A stretch of 64,000 nt of DNA from Megalopta genalis (Eukaryota; Arthropoda; Insecta; Hymenoptera; Halictidae). The translations under genes were made by a program, and so were the position numbers. The number at the start of each line of letters is the position of its first letter. Position 1 is the first letter of the stretch. A model generated the notes under the pieces. The model searched no databases, was not told the DNA's origin, and saw only the letters and a program-made list of their open reading frames with translations. Of this stretch, positions 11,662-22,558 are shown in pieces. The stretch covers positions 10,000,001-10,064,000 of the forward strand of contig NC_135016.1 in assembly GCF_051020955.1 (NCBI RefSeq), read 5' to 3'.

Positions 11662-12915
11662 GATAAGTAAATAAATACATGTTGCTATTAAAATTAAAAT
11701 ATAAAGCAGTCATTTCATTGCAACTTAATGCTATATTATAACTTTTAGTTCTATTTTTATTTAATTTTTAATTCAATTTTAATTCTACTTATGAGTTATT
11801 TATTCGATGCATGTTTTACTTGCGGCAAAATTTGCAATAACACTAGTTAAAAATCAGAATAAATATCTTATTGTTACTTTCCTAAACTAATATAAAACAA
11901 TTTGCTGTATTTAATGTTCCTTGTGTTAATGAACGAACAACAATCTAATATACCTTACGTTAATAATTGTTTTATCTCTGCAAGTCTCCAAGAAAAATTG
12001 AAGACGTTCGATAAGGGTCACTAAAAAGAAGAAATCCTGGTAAAAGAGTTGGGAAAGTCGATCGCTTTTCGCTTGAGCCATACCGACCGATAGATCCGCT
12101 CGAGAGATCCCAATCTCGGGAAATCCTCGTGCGAACGAGATCCCAGCCGCAGATAATTGTTGACTTTCGTGAGAAATCGCTCCATCGGTGTGGAAAGAGT
12201 TTCCCGAATCCTTGGCTCTCGAGATTTTTAACAGAATGACGATGGGGAATTTCTTTCCGCCGCGGCGCGCCGCGCCGGTCGGCCGTCGTGACCCGACAGA
12301 AAATACGTCAGTCCGGTTCGAAGCGCTCTAATTGCCGGGAAATTATGTTTTCCACCTTTCCTTTTTTCGGGTAACTCGTCGTGTTAACTTCTGACAGAGC
12401 CAGTCCCGTGACTCCATGCCACGGCGGCGGTTTGCATGGGGGTTGCGAGCCGGTTTAAGGGGGCGGCGCGCATCCCCATGACAACCGTTGGCCTCGCTGA
12501 TAAATCGACTTCGTGCGCGGCACATCGGTACACCGTGAAATGCGACTCCAGATTACTTGGAAAGTTACGATCCTAATTAACCATCCACTGACGCATTCGT
12601 TGCTGAAATTACCGCTTTCGTGGGCGAGCCGGCGAGCCGCGATGGAAACGAGTTCTGTAATCCAACCGCTGATAAAGTTTCTTAATAACCTCGCCTTAAA
12701 ATCGCTTTATTAGAAATTAATTGTTTCGTCGGTTGTCTAGGAGCCGCCGACTCTTTTCGCGCCTTTCACGACTTCCAGGAACGACTCGACGGCTCGAGCC
12801 ATTCCCGTTTCGACTCCCAATCCTCAACCGACTCGGAGATCTTATAAATATTGTTGTGCGAACGATTACTTTGCGAAATTGATGATAAAGCAAATATTAA
12901 CAACGCTATGAATTA
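11662..12915. other. Unique DNA, AT-rich then CpG-rich
   Basis: AT-rich to about 12050 and CpG-rich to about 12830. Short frames only, none recognisable. No repeats are seen. Confidence 0.5.
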
Positions 12916-13259
12916 TTCTACGCTTAATCGGTTTTTAATCGACTTTTGCTGCAACCACTTCGGCGTACACACATCTTCTAATAAGACTCGTCTGCGTCAC
13001 GTGCTGTGATTTCACTACTGTGTATATTTTCCGTCGTAGTTTCTTTATCTTTTGTCTTTTAAACATTCAGTTCGCTGGGAAAAATTAAGCGGTTTCCCTA
13101 AGCAAACAGTAAACCCACCGACGGCGACTTTCTTTACTATTAGAAAGCTTCTTAATCAATTTTCGTAGACCCATAAGTAATCTGTTGCATTTAATGTAGC
13201 AACTATTCATTCAATTTAGCCGATTAAAAGTGGACAATTGAATAACGATTTTGATAGTC
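12916..13259 (+). repeat. F duplicated segment, copy 2
   Basis: Direct homologue of 10856-11213, diverged by many substitutions and a few small indels. The left edge coincides with TTCTACGCTTAATCGG. At the right edge TTTTGATAGTC is itself duplicated (13247-13270). The DNA between the copies is not repeated. Confidence 0.85.
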
Positions 13260-15260
13260 TTTTGATAGTCTAGTCGAGTTTTAGAAACGCTATGATGTTT
13301 AGCACGAAAAATAGGATTATGTAGAAAAGTAAATACATCGATGCATATTGCTATAGATATTTCTCTAGCAAACTACGCTGATGCATAAAACTTTATTCCC
13401 TCCCAATACTCTTCACCTTTGTCAGGTGATCTTTGCTCGTGAAACAAGAAAATCCGCATGAAAGCTACATTGATGCTTCGCAGTTAACATGATCGACCAG
13501 CTAATGGAACAGTAATCTGCCATATTAAATCGCTATAGGCCAAGTAAGTGTATAGACCGAGTAAAGAATTTAGCCATCAATGTTTCGCATGATCCAGTTT
13601 GCAATTAGACTATGTAGCTAAACCAGTCCTGCAGCTAGTCCAGTATCTAGTCCAGTCCCGAATGCCTTCGAAATGATCAACTGCAAGAAAGTATTTCGTC
13701 GCTAACGAGCACGAAGCAACGTTAAGCTACAAAAAAAGCCGAGCGCGTTGCTACAGAACAAACAATGACGCGGCGGATTCGTCGCCGAGCGAACAACTAA
13801 ACAGCAAATCCCTGTGCAAAGTCAACAGTCGGGAAACGGCGAGCGTCTGTCGATTAAAGAGCCATGACGCCGTGAATCCGCAAGCGTGCAAAAAGCGTGG
13901 ATCGTTCGATCAGAAACTCCGTCAGCCGGTCGGACTATGGTCGGGGCTGGCTCTCACGGTTCCGGGAGCAGTCAGGTGGCTTTCGCCGAGATTTTCCGCG
14001 GCGTGGCGGAGCGGAGGATGGAATATGAAGTCGCGCAGTTGCAAATGTATCGCAAATTGTCGTTGCGAAGTGCTTAATGCAGGAGGCGAGAGGCGGTGGC
14101 CGTCGAGGTGGCGGAGGAACGAGGACCAGGATTGGGGCGAGTGCCGGGGACGCTCTTAGACGAAGGGAGACGAGCCATTTCCCCCCTTCGTGCCCCTCCC
14201 GCCTCCCCCGCGGTGCCCCACCCACGCTGCTTGCTCGTCCGTGCTCGAATTCGAGGCTCTGTTGACGTCAGAGGCGCACCGAGACCGTCATCGGCCACGC
14301 TGACGGCGGCGACGACGACGACGACGACGCGCCTAATGGTTCGGTAATGTTCGCCCGTAAAGATAATCGACCGTGAGATCTTCGACCGATGCGTCCCGCT
14401 CGCGCTTTTCTTCCTCCCGGATTCCCATGGGACCGCGGATCCCGCGAGCGAGCCGATTTCCCGGCGGAAAGTCCCACTCGAGATCACCGTCGACGTCATC
14501 AACGGTGCACTCCCGGAATGCGCCGGGCTTTGATGTCTCGCGACATCGCCCAAGGTTTTCAAATGTTTTCTCCCCGGAGAGTAGAGAACGAACGAAGATG
14601 ATTTCTGGTCTTAATGCCGCTTCATTTCGACGCGGTTTTATTCCGACGACGGCGGAACGTGTTTTCGAGATGCGCGCGTACGAAAATCTGCCTCGCGACG
14701 TTCGCGGCGCGGTTCCGCGTTCCGGGATAATGGCGGCGGGTTAAGGAGATTCTGGGGACCATTGTTGCCTCGAGAAGCTTTTATTCTTGATAATTGACGG
14801 GTGGCCGGCAAGTTTTAGGGTGTTAATCCGATTTTTCAGAAATGGGCTCGTCGAGCGACGAATTTAATTCGCGGATGAACGAGAGGCTATTGTTGCGGGG
14901 GAAATGTTCGGCTATTCGGAATGCGTGGGAAATGATCGAGGTTTAACTGCATCTTCAGTGTTATTAGGTTGTATTGTTCTCTGAAACAATGTATTTTCAG
15001 GAACGGAAAGATATTTGATTTGGCTGAAAGGTTTGACTTATTCAGTTACAGAACTGCTTGCTTCGTTTGGAAGCTTAATTTGTTCTTTGATGTGAAATCG
15101 GTGTAATGGCAAAAATTCAATGTTTTTATAAATTCGTTTAATAAACACATGTATTGAATGAATAACTCATAAATGTATCTTTACAATCTGAATAATCGTC
15201 AATTAAAAAATTAGTGACCCGTCGTTTCGACGGATTCCGTAATCTTAGTGTTAAAAGCAA
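13260..15260. other. Unique DNA with a strongly CpG-rich block
   Basis: From 13690 to 14760 the sequence is CpG-rich and open in several frames on both strands (up to 162 codons). It includes a short CGA/GAC triplet run at about 14308-14329. Mutually overlapping frames on both strands argue for base composition rather than coding. The sequence is AT-rich again after 14940. Confidence 0.5.
14308..14329 (+). repeat. (GAC)n microsatellite
   Basis: About seven uninterrupted GAC triplets within CpG-rich DNA. Confidence 0.9.
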
Positions 15261-15347
15261 TTGGATTGTTGCAAAAGTAATTTCGGTCTTTTTTTCCTAA
15301 GCTATCTTCTATTCGTAAAATCGAAATTACTTTTGCAACAACCCAAT
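15261..15347. mobile_element. D: mariner MITE hairpin (MADE1-like ends)
   Basis: An 87-bp near-perfect hairpin. The left arm TTGGATTGTTGCAAAAGTAA (from 15261, continuing TTTCG) pairs with the right arm ending TTACTTTTGCAACAACCCAA (to 15346). Only one or two mismatches occur over about 25 bp, with a loop of roughly 36 bases. The end sequence GTTG.TGCAAAAGTAATT.CG is that of mariner-derived MITEs of the MADE1 kind. In mammals such hairpins gave rise to the miR-548 precursors. No transposase is present, and transcription here is unknown. Confidence 0.85.
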
Positions 15348-16699
15348 TATGAGCTCGAAACGAAATAATTAAGCGATGTGGACGATCGAATCTCCGTATT
15401 TCCGCGAAAAGATCGAAAAATCGAGGATCAATTAAGTGTCAGACAGAATGATCAGAATCGATGGCGATTCCCTGTAATCAGTTCATGGGATTTATTAAAA
15501 CAGCGTTTAATAAATATTTGCTGCACGTGTTTTATCCTGTGTGTCCGCCGACAGAGAAATCTGCATCGGTACCATTCGACTCGAATGTAGATCCGCTGCG
15601 GTGCAGTAACATAATGGCCCCAACAAGCCACGAGGGGTTGGGTCGGTGGCTTGGTTGCCCTCAAATCATCACGGGGGTGTGAGGCAAATGACGTTCGGCC
15701 ACGCGGAAGTAACGCGATAATGGCAGCCATGAAAGGCCCCACCGTGATATCTGGTGCTTTGATGTCCTCTCCCAAAGCTTCTCGCTGCAAAATCCATTCT
15801 TTCCACTAACACTTTAAAACCCCTTGAACCGATACAACGCGGGCTACGGCACCAGCACCGTTTCGGGGCTCATCGATCGCGCCGCTTTATTACGATCTGG
15901 ATGACGTAATGATCTCGATAAAACTACCTGAAACGGCAACTTTTACACGGCAACTGATTTCACAGGCTTTTAACGGCGAATCTCGTTGCGGCTTGGCGCT
16001 TGCTGGTCGCGTTCACGCCTTTTCATTCGACGATTTTACATACACACACACGCATACTTTGTCGTTCGTACAGCTTTAAAAAATACATTTGCAACGATTT
16101 CGGTAAATATTATAGTACTCGTTCACGTTTATACATAATTATTATTTTGTGGGGAAATTTTCGTGTGTTCGATGGTGTTTCGTGCATTTTCATCGAGGAA
16201 TTTCAGTCGCATAAAATTGTGGCAGAAAAATTGATCTTCGACCATCTCGCTAAGTGCTCTAATATTCCTTTTAACGTTAATGAGGAAATTGAAGTATTAG
16301 GTGTAGCAATGAATTTGTGTTTCACAACAACCATATCATTTGCAACTTTATCTTAAATTCAGTATTTCCCTCTACGTATCTCAGGTTTATTTATGGACTA
16401 TACATTTTATGCAAGAAAATATTATTACGTTATTTAAAACGGGGTGAAATTATTGATAGAAAAAATACAGGTCTCTTTAACTCGTGTCTTTTGCAATTTG
16501 TGCAGAAAATACTGAAGAATCTGGCGATATTCGTTGAAACTTCGTGAAACTTGATATTTTTATTCTATACAATAACAACTCTTTATTTGAATGAAAACAA
16601 TTTTCCTTTTTGATGAATATCATCTACAGAAATTAATCTACAGTCACTTTACAACATTTCTAACTGATAAAGGTGACACCGATCCTACCTGATTCTTTA
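15348..16699. other. Unique non-coding DNA
   Basis: A GC-richer part at 15530-15950 is followed by AT-rich sequence. Frames up to 118 codons (16000-16356) have no domain. No repeats are recognised. Confidence 0.5.
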
Positions 16700-16918
16700 T
16701 GCAGTTAGCTGTTTTTGACGAACATTCTGGTCATATATAACGTAAAAATTTGACGTTTAAATTGCGATTTTCGTAAAAACTAAAATATCATCGTAAATTC
16801 TAAGATGTTTTCAATATTCAGAGGCCAACACGAGAACAAAAACGAACAAATTAAAAGACATAAATAATTATTACCTAGATTAGACGTTTCGAAGAGGTCG
16901 CAACAGCTAAGTGATTAA
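16700..16918 (+). mobile_element. B-family TTAA element, short version
   Basis: About 215 bp. The left end GCAGTTAGCTGTTTTTGACG corresponds to the B terminus. The middle (TAAATTCTAAGATGTTTTCA, GAGGCCA, AAACGAACAAATTAAA) matches the internal part of the larger copies at 55989 and 60887. The right end AACAGCTAAGTGA is followed by TTAA at 16915-16918. Relative to the full copies it lacks the long right-hand interior. The left target site is degraded to TTAT. Confidence 0.75.
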
Positions 16919-17011
16919 ATTCAACTTGTAGAGCGCGTTACCGCGTGGAAACGGTTGCATTTGATCAAAGGCAAATCGCGGGCCAAATTCTAACCAGTTA
17001 ATTAGTTTCAG

Positions 17012-17108
17012 GTGCGGATCTCTCTCCCGGGGCGATCAGGAGATCTTCTTGTGGACGGTGCCAAGAGCCAATAAAGGCGAGACAAGGGACCGCTTGCCGT
17101 CCGTGAGG
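17012..17108 (+). other. Candidate internal exon (weak)
   Basis: The 97-bp interval is preceded by a CTAAC branch-like motif and TTAGTTTCAG, and followed by AGG|GTGAGT, a strong insect-type donor. One frame is open across the interval and another is open until its last bases. The upstream pyrimidine tract is poor and the peptide has no recognised domain. This is a signal-only prediction. It could equally be a chance pairing in CpG-rich DNA. Confidence 0.18.
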
Positions 17109-18591
17109 GTGAGTTTCCAAAAGTGTTCGCGAACGTACAATCATTCGTCGGGATTCCACGAGTGCGTACTCCTGCCCGCGATCCTCCGGTCGTGCTACAT
17201 CATTACGATCCCCAAGAGATCTCTATTTATCGAGTTTGCTGCGGCGGCCGGGGCGCTCCGGTGCCCATTAAACAACGAGGCAACGGGGTTCTCGCGCGAA
17301 TTGCTACCCCGGGGATCACGAAATCGATTCCGAAAACCGTTTTTTACCGGCGGAAAAGAAATACCAAAAGGCGAAATTACGTCTGGAACGGGGGCTGAGG
17401 TCGCAGTCTACCGGAACAGAGAGACTCGTCCGTAGTCGCAGTTTGTCGGCCAATGGGACCAGACAGAAACGCAATCGCAATGCAGGCCAATCCCTCTGCC
17501 CCGTTCGTCCACCCGCTCGCTCGCCCTCCCGTTCCCGGTAATGACAATCATTACGGGGAATGATTGCAGCGTCGGGTCCGCCAGCGCGCCAGCCGCTATT
17601 GGGGGATGGAAACCACCTTATAGAGTCTCTCCTCGGTCCTCGATGCGAGCGGATTGTCACATGCTCCCGGCACGGCAAAGTGTTTCCTCTTCGTGCCGAC
17701 TTCCTTCGGGACCCGACAGTGCGAAAAGCTCCCTTTATCGACGACCTGACCGCCAACGACGACACGGGAAACCTTCGGTCCCGGTGGGCTGCGAAAAATG
17801 GCCGACCGACAGCTTCGATTCGACGGTTCCTCGATCACGTGGACAAACTTAAGTGACCGAGCACGTTCCATTGTCAGTGATCGCGAACACCGAGCGCTGT
17901 GTTAGTTGCTGTTTTACTTAATCGAGTCTCAGAGCTTCCGATCCTGTGGAGTTTCGAACGAAGATTTTCGATCAGAATTCGAGACAGTTGGTATACTACG
18001 AAGTGACATTTCGATATCGGTGAATCAGTAAGAGGCAAATTCATCGAATGTAACGGACGTGGGACGAGGAGACGTGGAAAAGTTCGCTGACAAGGACCGA
18101 CGGCGGCCGTGCTGCCAGAAGAATATGGCGGTCGAGGCACCACGTGACCGGCCACCTGTACGGAAGACGGACCTTGAGGTAACTGCAATTGATCGACTAC
18201 GTAATTACGCATTTCTCTAAAGTCCCTACTAAATGTTAAGCGTATTCTCTTTTGCTGCGGATACTATGGCCGGTTTCTTCCGCTTTGTGTTTCCGAGAGA
18301 ATGCGTTCTCGTACACGTTATTGCCCAGAGCCTCTCTGCAAGTACAGAAAAGTATATTACTTCTTTTGATCGTTCTTCTTGTAATTTTAGATGAAAGAGG
18401 CTCATTTTTAATATATTATGATTTCACTCTTGTCTAAAATACGATACGTGTTTACTGTAAAAGTTTCACACAAGATTCAATATTGTTCCGCTTATAATTT
18501 TGCTCGATTACGCGACAGATGACCCGATTAGTATTCGACTGAAAGCAGAATTTGAGGAAGAATAGATTTTTGAAATAGTAAATAGATCATA
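17109..18591. other. CpG-rich block, then AT-rich DNA
   Basis: From 17000 to 18200 several frames of 60-149 codons overlap on both strands, as expected from CpG-rich composition. None has a domain. After 18200 the DNA is AT-rich and featureless. Confidence 0.5.
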
Positions 18592-18751
18592 AATATTTTT
18601 ATCTTCTAATGTAATACAGAATTTGGCAAATAAACTATTTTTGAGTACATATGAATATTGTGTAGTTAAATATATTTGAAATGCTATGCAACTACAATTT
18701 CAAAAAAGGCTTATTCGCCAAATTTTGTATTATATGAGAAGATTTTAATAA
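18592..18751. mobile_element. Foldback element with about 50-bp arms
   Basis: Left arm 18592-18645 and right arm 18697-18751 are inverted complements. For example, ATCTTCTAATGTAATACAGA on the left matches the complement of TTTTGTATTATATGAGAAGAT on the right, and TTTGGCAAATAAAC matches the complement of GGCTTATTCGCCAAA. The loop is about 50 bases and itself contains GTAGTT/AACTAC. Arms match at most positions. The layout suggests a foldback MITE or an inverted duplication. No target duplication is obvious. Confidence 0.75.
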
Positions 18752-19567
18752 TACAGCAATATCCTTGAGTTCGGGCAACCTCTTCGCAATTTTGCAATTC
18801 ACTATTAATTTTTCCATCGAGTGCGTAAAGTCCACAGTCTACTTCCTGTTTACCTCTTGTCAACGCGTTAATTAATCTTCGGTTACAGTGGTTCTCACTT
18901 CGACGAACAGAGTCTAGTTCGACAGGAATTACAATCGCTTTTGCGCTGGCCTAATATTGGCCTGCGACAGTCTGAGATTCGATTACTCAGTCTTTCCATA
19001 ACTGTGTCACTGGTTGGATCGTTGCCAAGTTGGCCCAAACCTCAGGGGTCCGAAGCGTAGCATTCTTATTCTCGTTTGGGGGTTAGACGATAATTGTCGT
19101 TTCGGAACTGATCGTTTCCTCTTCTCGCAAAAGGAAACTCCGACGTTCGACAGGATCTGCGTTCAATAAGTATCAATTTCGCTAGAATATCAATACATCC
19201 GTAATCCTTCAATGCCGGTGCTATGCGAAAAAATTTAGTCGTCCCTAAAATAATTGATTCCAATTATACCTTAGAACCGAGATTATCCGGTTCTTCAATA
19301 TCACAATCATCTGTTATTAATGCACTTTTTACCTGTAACCAGATCGATGAAAGGCAAATGATATGCAAAACGATTTATTGTGCAAATCAATCAAAATGGC
19401 AACTAGTGATTTAACTGAGTAATTTTTCTATTATCTGAACATTTATGTCGCTTTGCCGGATAATCGTCCTCTTAGACCGGATAATCGAGATTCTACTGCA
19501 CCATATGATAATAAATAATACCTTATAATGTATTATCAATGCATTTATATGCTAAGAAGGTTTTTTT
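18752..19567. other. Unique non-coding DNA
   Basis: No repeats or exon-like signals are seen. Confidence 0.5.
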
Positions 19568-19665
19568 AATGTCATAAAATTAATGTCGTAACATTGATGT
19601 CATAAAAATAATTCCATAAAATTAACATCACAAAATTAATGTCACTAAATCAATGTCATATCGTA
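19568..19665 (+). repeat. 14-bp tandem repeat, seven units
   Basis: The unit AATGTCATAAAATT recurs with exact 14-base spacing at 19568, 19582, 19596, 19610, 19624, 19638 and 19652. Some units are mutated (AATTCC, AACATC) without any change of phase. Confidence 0.9.
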
Positions 19666-20307
19666 AACGTTATTAAGATTATAATGTTATTTTCGTATCG
19701 ATGTATATGAGAAATACTGGTCCGTATTTTTCGCACGTACGCCATCGTTCGAGGATTAAACACAGCTAACTCCTGCTCCTCTTCCAAGATTAATAGATCC
19801 AATGGCTGACAGTAATCGTTCCGAATGATCCGCAAGAATCCTCGCCTTTCTCCGAAATTACGGAATCGCTCTCTCGATTCGTTCGATTCCTACGAAATTC
19901 CGATTGCAAGCGAAAAAATGTCGCGAGACCGGTTGTGCCATAGTTAGTATCGAAGGAGCAGATCACGGGAATTCAGGAAACAACGGCTATACTTCGCGAA
20001 GTACAGTATCCTTTAGAGGGAAATGCCGGTGTCCTCTGTTCGAGTGTTGCACCCTCTTTCCCATTAGGAGACGGAAAAGTGTCGCGGAATGCGAGTGCAC
20101 GTTCTGTGAATGGAACAGGGAGAATTCTGTGTCCGTTTCAATTGATTCTTCGGCGAGGAATGCTGCGGAACGGCGTCGAAGTACGATTCAATCGAATTGC
20201 AGACTTCCAGAGAGCATGCTCGGAGTTTTATCAGACGCGGGTACGCGAATACGTTGATGGTCTTGCTATGTTCCGGTGGAACTGGATCTTTATCGATTGT
20301 TGTAGAA
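19666..20307. other. Unique non-coding DNA
   Basis: Frames up to 117 codons at 19904-20357 overlap on opposite strands and lack recognisable motifs. Confidence 0.5.
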
Positions 20308-20432
20308 CGAATCTTCATTATCCTTTACAAAATGAATTCTCGTTGATTCGCACATAATGGATCTCCGTTGATTCATACATAGCGAATCTTCGTTGATTCT
20401 GACAGAATGAGTCTTCGTTGATTCATACACGT
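20308..20432 (+). repeat. 25-bp tandem repeat, five units
   Basis: Units of the form GAATCTTCGTTGATTCATACA start at about 20308, 20333, 20358, 20383 and 20408, exactly 25 bases apart. The first unit is degenerate. The period keeps a minus frame of 67 codons open (repeated ESTRIHS-like phrases), which is an artefact of repetition. Confidence 0.9.
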
Positions 20433-21007
20433 TGGATAATGGTTCGGGAATTTGAACGAATTCATGAATCACAGATCTGAAATAAGAGAACACGTTGCAA
20501 CGCGCCCATTGTACGGTTGAACGAAACAGGGAGCCAGTGTATTACAGAAAACAAAAGAATACGTAATCAACAAGGGTTTACATAGTCAACGCGTAAGCGT
20601 TTCGACCACTATTGGAACGCTGAACACACTAATCGGCGGGAAATTAGAAGCCCCATTAATACAGCTCAAGGCTGAATAAGTGCTCAACTTTTGGGTAAAA
20701 TATTTGCTAGAAAAATGTGTGTCTTTCGTAGAGAAAAAATTAATAAAGAATTTCATCTCGACTTTTCCAACTCAGACACTTCGATTAAACTTTTAGAGTA
20801 TGCTGTTCTCAGAGATCAATCGATTTAAGGATTAATTTTTTTTTGATAGATTCTCTAGTGCTTTTAATGTTTATAAAAGTTGAATGAGTTTCCACAGAAG
20901 TACATTAGTGACTTTAACAGTTATAAACGTAGAGATCTCGAGTTTCGGCTGATAGATTCAATGATAACTGCGAACTGCTGGTTTTCATGCAATGAGATCA
21001 ACAAATT
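20433..21007. other. Unique AT-rich DNA
   Basis: Nothing recognised. It may include decayed sequence of the mariner element whose end lies at 21008-21034. Confidence 0.45.
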
Positions 21008-21034
21008 GGCATTACCTTTTGCAACAACCTAACA
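21008..21034 (-). mobile_element. Solo mariner end
   Basis: The minus strand reads TTAGGTTGTTGCAAAAGGTA, the same type of terminus as the hairpin at 15261. No opposite end is visible within several hundred bases, so only one end of the element has survived. Confidence 0.55.
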
Positions 21035-21146
21035 TTTTATCACACGACAGGGGACTATTATCGGAACCTGAATCACATTGTAGCCTTCAGCGCTTCCAAA
21101 CTTAAATGCAGACAAATCGCTTACATCATTGACTCTGTATCAACTG

Positions 21147-21216
21147 TTAATCCTTTAGCTGTTCACGACGAATATATTCGTTATGGTGGCATGGTAATTG
21201 TAGGATCAGAAAGTTG
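21147..21216 (+). mobile_element. B-family terminal fragment
   Basis: TTAA (21147-21150) is followed by TCCTTTAGCTGTTCACGACGAATATATTCGT, a decayed version of the B terminus plus subterminal palindrome. About 30 bases further is TAGGATCAGAAAG, matching the GGATCAGAAAGACGG of the satellite monomers. The rest of the element is not recognisable. Confidence 0.55.
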
Positions 21217-21865
21217 GAAAAAATTAGTACGATATTTAATCGGAAGAAAATTACAAGAACACAACAATAAAAACTTTTAACACTCAACTTCTCCAAATCT
21301 TCTTTGTACACCGTTTCATCTGAATCGCTGAAACTAATACAAAACGTAACCACCGTCGTTCTTCAGTTGCTGAAGAGCAGTGACGTATCATTCTGGTAAT
21401 GATTCCTTATGGTAATATCATCATTTCTGGTAATTTTTTAATGGTAATTACCTCATTCTGGTAATTATTCCTATTCCTTATCACTCTAGTTATATGATGC
21501 TTTATCCGGTATGATTATTGACACAATTGTTAGCGTCACGACAAGTACACTCGTCTTACAATTTCAATTAAAATGTTTCCGCAATATGACAGTAAATTCG
21601 CGATACTTTAGAATAATTGTATGATAACTTGGGTCACATTTGACTTTGTGTCCAAGTGTCGCATCGTCCGCTATCAGTGGAACATTTGTCGGACGACAAA
21701 GGGTAGAGAAAGACGTCCATTCAGCAACGTTCTCGTGGAGAACAGAACGATTCGAAGCCGCGTTATCCTCGAATCACAGAGAATCGCAACAAAATGGCCG
21801 AGCGAGTCGATCAGGTCTTGCGAATTGAATTTGATAGCAGCCTGATGGAGTACTATCGGGCGGAG
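21217..21865. other. Unique DNA with a TGGTAAT-rich patch
   Basis: TGGTAAT recurs at 21394, 21410, 21428, 21442 and 21459 with irregular 14-18 base spacing. Otherwise the sequence is unremarkable up to the CpG-rich block. Confidence 0.55.
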
Positions 21866-21990
21866 AGTGCGTGCAGGATGATCTAGGAGCATGGTATCCG
21901 AGTTCCCGGAGGTGTGCGAGCCTCGGCAAGAAACTCGCTCATTGTTCGTCTCCTCCTCTCCTCGGGTTCTCTGCCGGCGACAGGTAAAGT
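21866..21990 (+). other. Possible 5' exon edge with splice donor
   Basis: A GC-rich stretch ends in CGACAG|GTAAAGTG, with the GT at 21984-21985. This is an excellent match to a 5' splice site. No upstream TATA or acceptor is convincing and no reading frame is supported. If real it would be an untranslated first exon whose partner lies elsewhere. Confidence is low. Confidence 0.18.
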
Positions 21991-22440
21991 GCGTGCACGC
22001 GTGCATGCGTGCCTGCATGCCGTGCACCGCGCGGCTCGCTGCATGTGCACACAGCGCGTAGACCGCATATAGCCGTCGCGGCGCGGAGCGGAGCGGCGCA
22101 ACGTGCACACCGCTCGGCTCGGTGCAGCGTGTACCGGAGTCAGAGAGCCGCTCAGGGCTATCATTATGGCGGCAGTAGACACTCCCTCCTTATCGCCGGT
22201 TTCCAACGCGAGTCCCGACCGACCGACCGACCGAACGAACGAACGAACGAACGCTCGCAGCTCTCCGCTTCGCCATCATTATATTTTCCGCGGCGAGAAA
22301 GGACGCGCACACGCGCGGCCAGGAACACGCACACGCTCGAATCGGTTTCCATCGTACGTACAGGTGAATCCGGTCACCGTCGAATCGAATCTCTTCTCGC
22401 GTGCTTAAATATACCCATGCGGTCGGCTTTTGATACTGTG
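21991..22440. other. Strongly CpG-rich block with alternating purine-pyrimidine runs
   Basis: GTGCACGCGTGCATGCGTGC-type alternation at about 21990-22060 could adopt Z-DNA. On the minus strand there is a TATA-like CTATATG at 22066-22072. A tetranucleotide repeat lies at 22216-22253. Frames are open on both strands (101-144 codons) because of composition. The block looks like an unmethylated CpG island, but no transcript can be shown. Confidence 0.45.
22216..22253 (+). repeat. (CGAC)n-(CGAA)n compound microsatellite
   Basis: Four CGAC units pass directly into about five CGAA units. A similar CGAA array is at 42707-42737. Confidence 0.9.
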
Positions 22441-22480
22441 TAACCGATGGTTTAGGCGCAGAGAAACTGTATTACCCAGC

Positions 22481-22558
22481 GCCGGAAAAAAGCGATCGGT
22501 TTTTTGGGGTCCGCGGACCCCAGGACCAGAAGGGCTGGCCCCGGTTTTTTCCGCCGGC
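22481..22558. repeat. Nested palindrome in GC-rich DNA
   Basis: TGGGGTCCGCGGACCCCA at 22505-22522 is a perfect 18-bp palindrome. GCCGGAAAAAA (22481-22491) pairs with TTTTTTCCGCCGGC (22545-22558) around it. The structure could form a cruciform or be a binding site. No flanking target duplication is seen. Confidence 0.8.

Noticed and set aside
14074..14562. 162-codon minus frame
   Set aside because: Contains the GAC microsatellite and Ser/Arg/Val runs in CpG-rich DNA.
17012..17108. CxxC-containing peptide in one frame of the candidate exon, briefly considered as a LIM or CXXC zinc finger start
   Set aside because: Only one CxxC pair is present, the frame meets a stop before the best donor, and the remaining zinc ligands are absent.
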